A stretch of DNA of 64,000 nucleotides from Coccinella septempunctata (taxonomy: Eukaryota > Arthropoda > Insecta > Coleoptera > Coccinellidae): the NCBI RefSeq assembly GCF_907165205.1, contig NC_058190.1:46054116-46118115 (forward strand), in the 5' to 3' direction. Each line of letters begins with the position of its first letter. Positions within the stretch are counted from its first letter, which is position 1. Shown here piece by piece: positions 62,801 to 64,000 of the stretch. The position numbers and the translations under genes were made by a program. The notes beneath the pieces are model-generated. The model saw nothing but the letters and a program-made list of their open reading frames with translations. It had not been told where the DNA came from and did not search any database.

Positions 62801-62882
62801 GAAACCGATGACGTCTACTAGTCTTATCACCACAGTTCGGCACACAAAATTTATTGCTTTTAATATTTCTATTTTCCGACAT
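59804..62882 (-). CDS. THAP-like / eleven-finger C2H2 zinc-finger protein
   Basis: Exons 62882-62692, 61811-61620, 61540-61346, 61141-60716 and 60539-59804 join in frame to 579 residues; every intron is phase 2. Exon 1 encodes a THAP-like fold (FCVPNC, RHRFPEADN, an invariant-type Trp in IIKLWMEK), but the usual C..HF end reads RKSYF, so the last two zinc ligands seem lost. Exons 2-3 are acidic. Exons 4-5 carry eleven C2H2 fingers with AVH-type ends; finger 5 is split by an intron. The C-terminus is very acidic (EDDEEEENLQ). A nuclear DNA-binding regulator is the likely role; targets are unknown. The exon 1 to exon 2 junction is my inference: its acceptor (AATAATAG) is weak, and without it translation could start at Met 61765. 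Confidence 0.75.
61894..61940 (+). promoter_or_regulatory. Pair of CTCF-type motifs
   Basis: AGCGCCCCCATGCGG (61894-61908) and AGCGCCCTCTAGCGG (61926-61940) lie in the same orientation 32 bp apart. Both fit the known insect and vertebrate CTCF core (AGCGCC followed by a C-rich run and GG). They are in intron 1 of the zinc-finger gene. Confidence 0.45.
62022..62097. repeat. 76-nt near-perfect hairpin
   Basis: Arms TTGAAACAAC, GTACTGGAATG, TAATATAGCAT and their complements are interrupted only by small bulges (0 versus 2 and 3 versus 1 bases); the loop is about 6 nt. It could be a small palindromic element or a hairpin-RNA precursor. It lies in intron 1 of the zinc-finger gene. Confidence 0.6.
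62185..62530. repeat. AT-rich minisatellite, about 4-5 units of 60-70 bp
   Basis: Units share ATACATCAAAGTGTATGGG and AAATAAAATAGAAATAATTC with variable spacers. It is intronic to the zinc-finger gene and open in all reading frames simply because the unit lacks stops on the minus strand. Confidence 0.75.
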
Positions 62883-63284
62883 ATTATTCAATTATCAGAA
62901 AAAACACTTAGGAATCACGATGCACTTCTCACTGCAGACAAAGACGAAAAGAATGAGGTTATGGAAATGTTTACAAACGTAAAATCGGCGATGGAAGCGA
63001 CCCCATGCGGTGGTTCAACAAACTAAATAAGGGGTCCAGTTTTTCTATCTCAGTTTCCCCTCTATCTTGACTTACTTTATGCCTACGATTAGTGCGACTG
63101 GGAAATATTTTTTTTTTTCGACAGGTTATAAATTGTTGTCAGAAGTGACAGCTGTATCCATAGAAATATAAAATATTTATTTTGAAACTGAAATTCATCC
63201 TGACCTGAGAATCGTTAGATTCCTTATAATAAAACATAATAATAATAGTAATAAAATTAGATTATTAATCATAACATTATAAAT
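62883..63284. promoter_or_regulatory. Divergent promoter between the zinc-finger gene and PSMD9
   Basis: Only 402 bp separate the two start codons on opposite strands. A third CTCF-like word, AGCGACCCCATGCGG, lies at 62996-63010 and shares the CCCCATGCGGTGGTTC context of the site at 61894. Confidence 0.55.
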
Positions 63285-64000
63285 ATGAACCAAGAAATCA
63301 GACAAGAAGTGCTGAACCTGATGGATAGAAAAGAAAGGATTGAAAATGAAATAAAGGAATTGACTGATGTTTTACACTCGGTATTACAAATACATTATAA
63401 GGTGATAATAATTTTTCAGTCAAGATCTATACATTGATATTTTCTAGAATGGTGTACAAATGAATGACCCTCTCGTTGATGCTGAAGGATATCCCATCAA
63501 CTCAATAGACATTTATCAAGTAAGGCATGCTCGAAATAAAATCATATGTGAGTGCCTTCTAATTGTTGTAGATTCTCTCTTATAAAAAACAATTATAGGT
63601 TTACAGAATGATCATAAGGCTCTGATGAAAGAGATAGAACAAGGGCTCTATGGTTATTATTCCTCATCTAACTTACTAGCCAATCACGATGTGGAAATGG
63701 AAGAAAGATCTAATAAGATGGTCCACAAATTACCATTCGCAAAGATTAATATAGTTAGTGATGATTCACCAGCACAATTTTCTGTAAGATTGATCTGTTT
63801 AACTGAAAAGTTTCCTTAGAAAATCATTTTTATTTAAGGGTTTGAATGTGGGTGATGAATTGGTAGAATTTGGATCTATAAACAAAGGCAATTTCAAAAG
63901 TTTAAGCGACATTGCTGCAGTCGTTCAACATTCAGAAGGAAAATCTTTGAATGTGAAAGTGAAACGAGGTGATCAATTTGTAACAACTGAATTAAGACCA
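63285..64000 (+). CDS. PSMD9: 26S proteasome assembly chaperone PSMD9 (p27), 3' end outside window
   Basis: Exons 63285-63380, 63448-63547, 63599-63783 and 63839 to the window end splice in frame (181 residues visible). The N-terminal coiled coil (LMDRKERIENEIKEL) leads into the family hallmark PLVDAEGYPINSIDIYQVR and the helix IICLQNDHKALMKEIE. After a linker comes a PDZ-like domain (LPFAKINIV, DDSPA, GLNVGDELVEFGS). The protein is a cytosolic/nuclear chaperone that helps assemble the proteasome base by holding Rpt ATPase C-termini. The last visible codons (TELRP) are near the expected C-terminus of the PDZ domain, so only a short piece is missing. Shares a divergent promoter with the zinc-finger gene. 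Confidence 0.95.

Overview
This is a stretch of an AT-rich animal nuclear genome, almost certainly an insect. The evidence is short GT-AG introns, ecdysteroid-kinase-like (EcKL) paralogs, a CABIT-domain adaptor gene, and dense Tc1/mariner-class and other small repeats. A beetle would fit, but I cannot prove the order from sequence alone. There are no operons, CRISPR arrays or recognisable rRNA genes, and I could not support any tRNA gene.

Layout. Positions 1-28,500 hold no gene I can support. They contain (i) an array of ten tandem 279-bp units plus an inverted unit (1080-4351) carrying hammerhead-ribozyme-like cores, nested in a larger repeat; (ii) several TA-flanked elements starting CAGGGTG, some split by insertions; (iii) a decayed non-LTR retrotransposon RNase H region (17.3-18.6 kb); (iv) a fold-back element (22.2-22.7 kb); and (v) a pogo-like element (25.5-26.7 kb). 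From 28,549 to 43,076 (+) lies a five-exon CABIT-domain gene of the Themis/GAREM/Serrano type. Its 11-kb first coding intron holds a Tc1 transposon broken by a pogo-family copy and a mariner broken by an 8-bp-TSD MITE. From 44,900 to 57,596 there are three EcKL genes (one -, two +) with the same three-exon design. From 59,804 to 62,882 (-) is a THAP-like / eleven-finger C2H2 protein. Head-to-head with it from 63,285 (+) is the proteasome assembly chaperone PSMD9, which runs off the window.

Main points of interest. The 279-bp array looks like an animal retrozyme (a small non-autonomous ribozyme-bearing retroelement): each unit carries the two conserved hammerhead core boxes, a five-pair stem II and a minimal palindromic stem III. 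The inverted unit begins exactly at the predicted self-cleavage site. All three EcKL paralogs keep the ATP-site lysine and the DxQ metal motif, but the catalytic aspartate of the HGDxW motif is Ser, Ser and Asn, so this looks like a conserved cluster of possible pseudokinases. CTCF-type motifs and a 76-nt hairpin lie by the THAP/PSMD9 divergent promoter.
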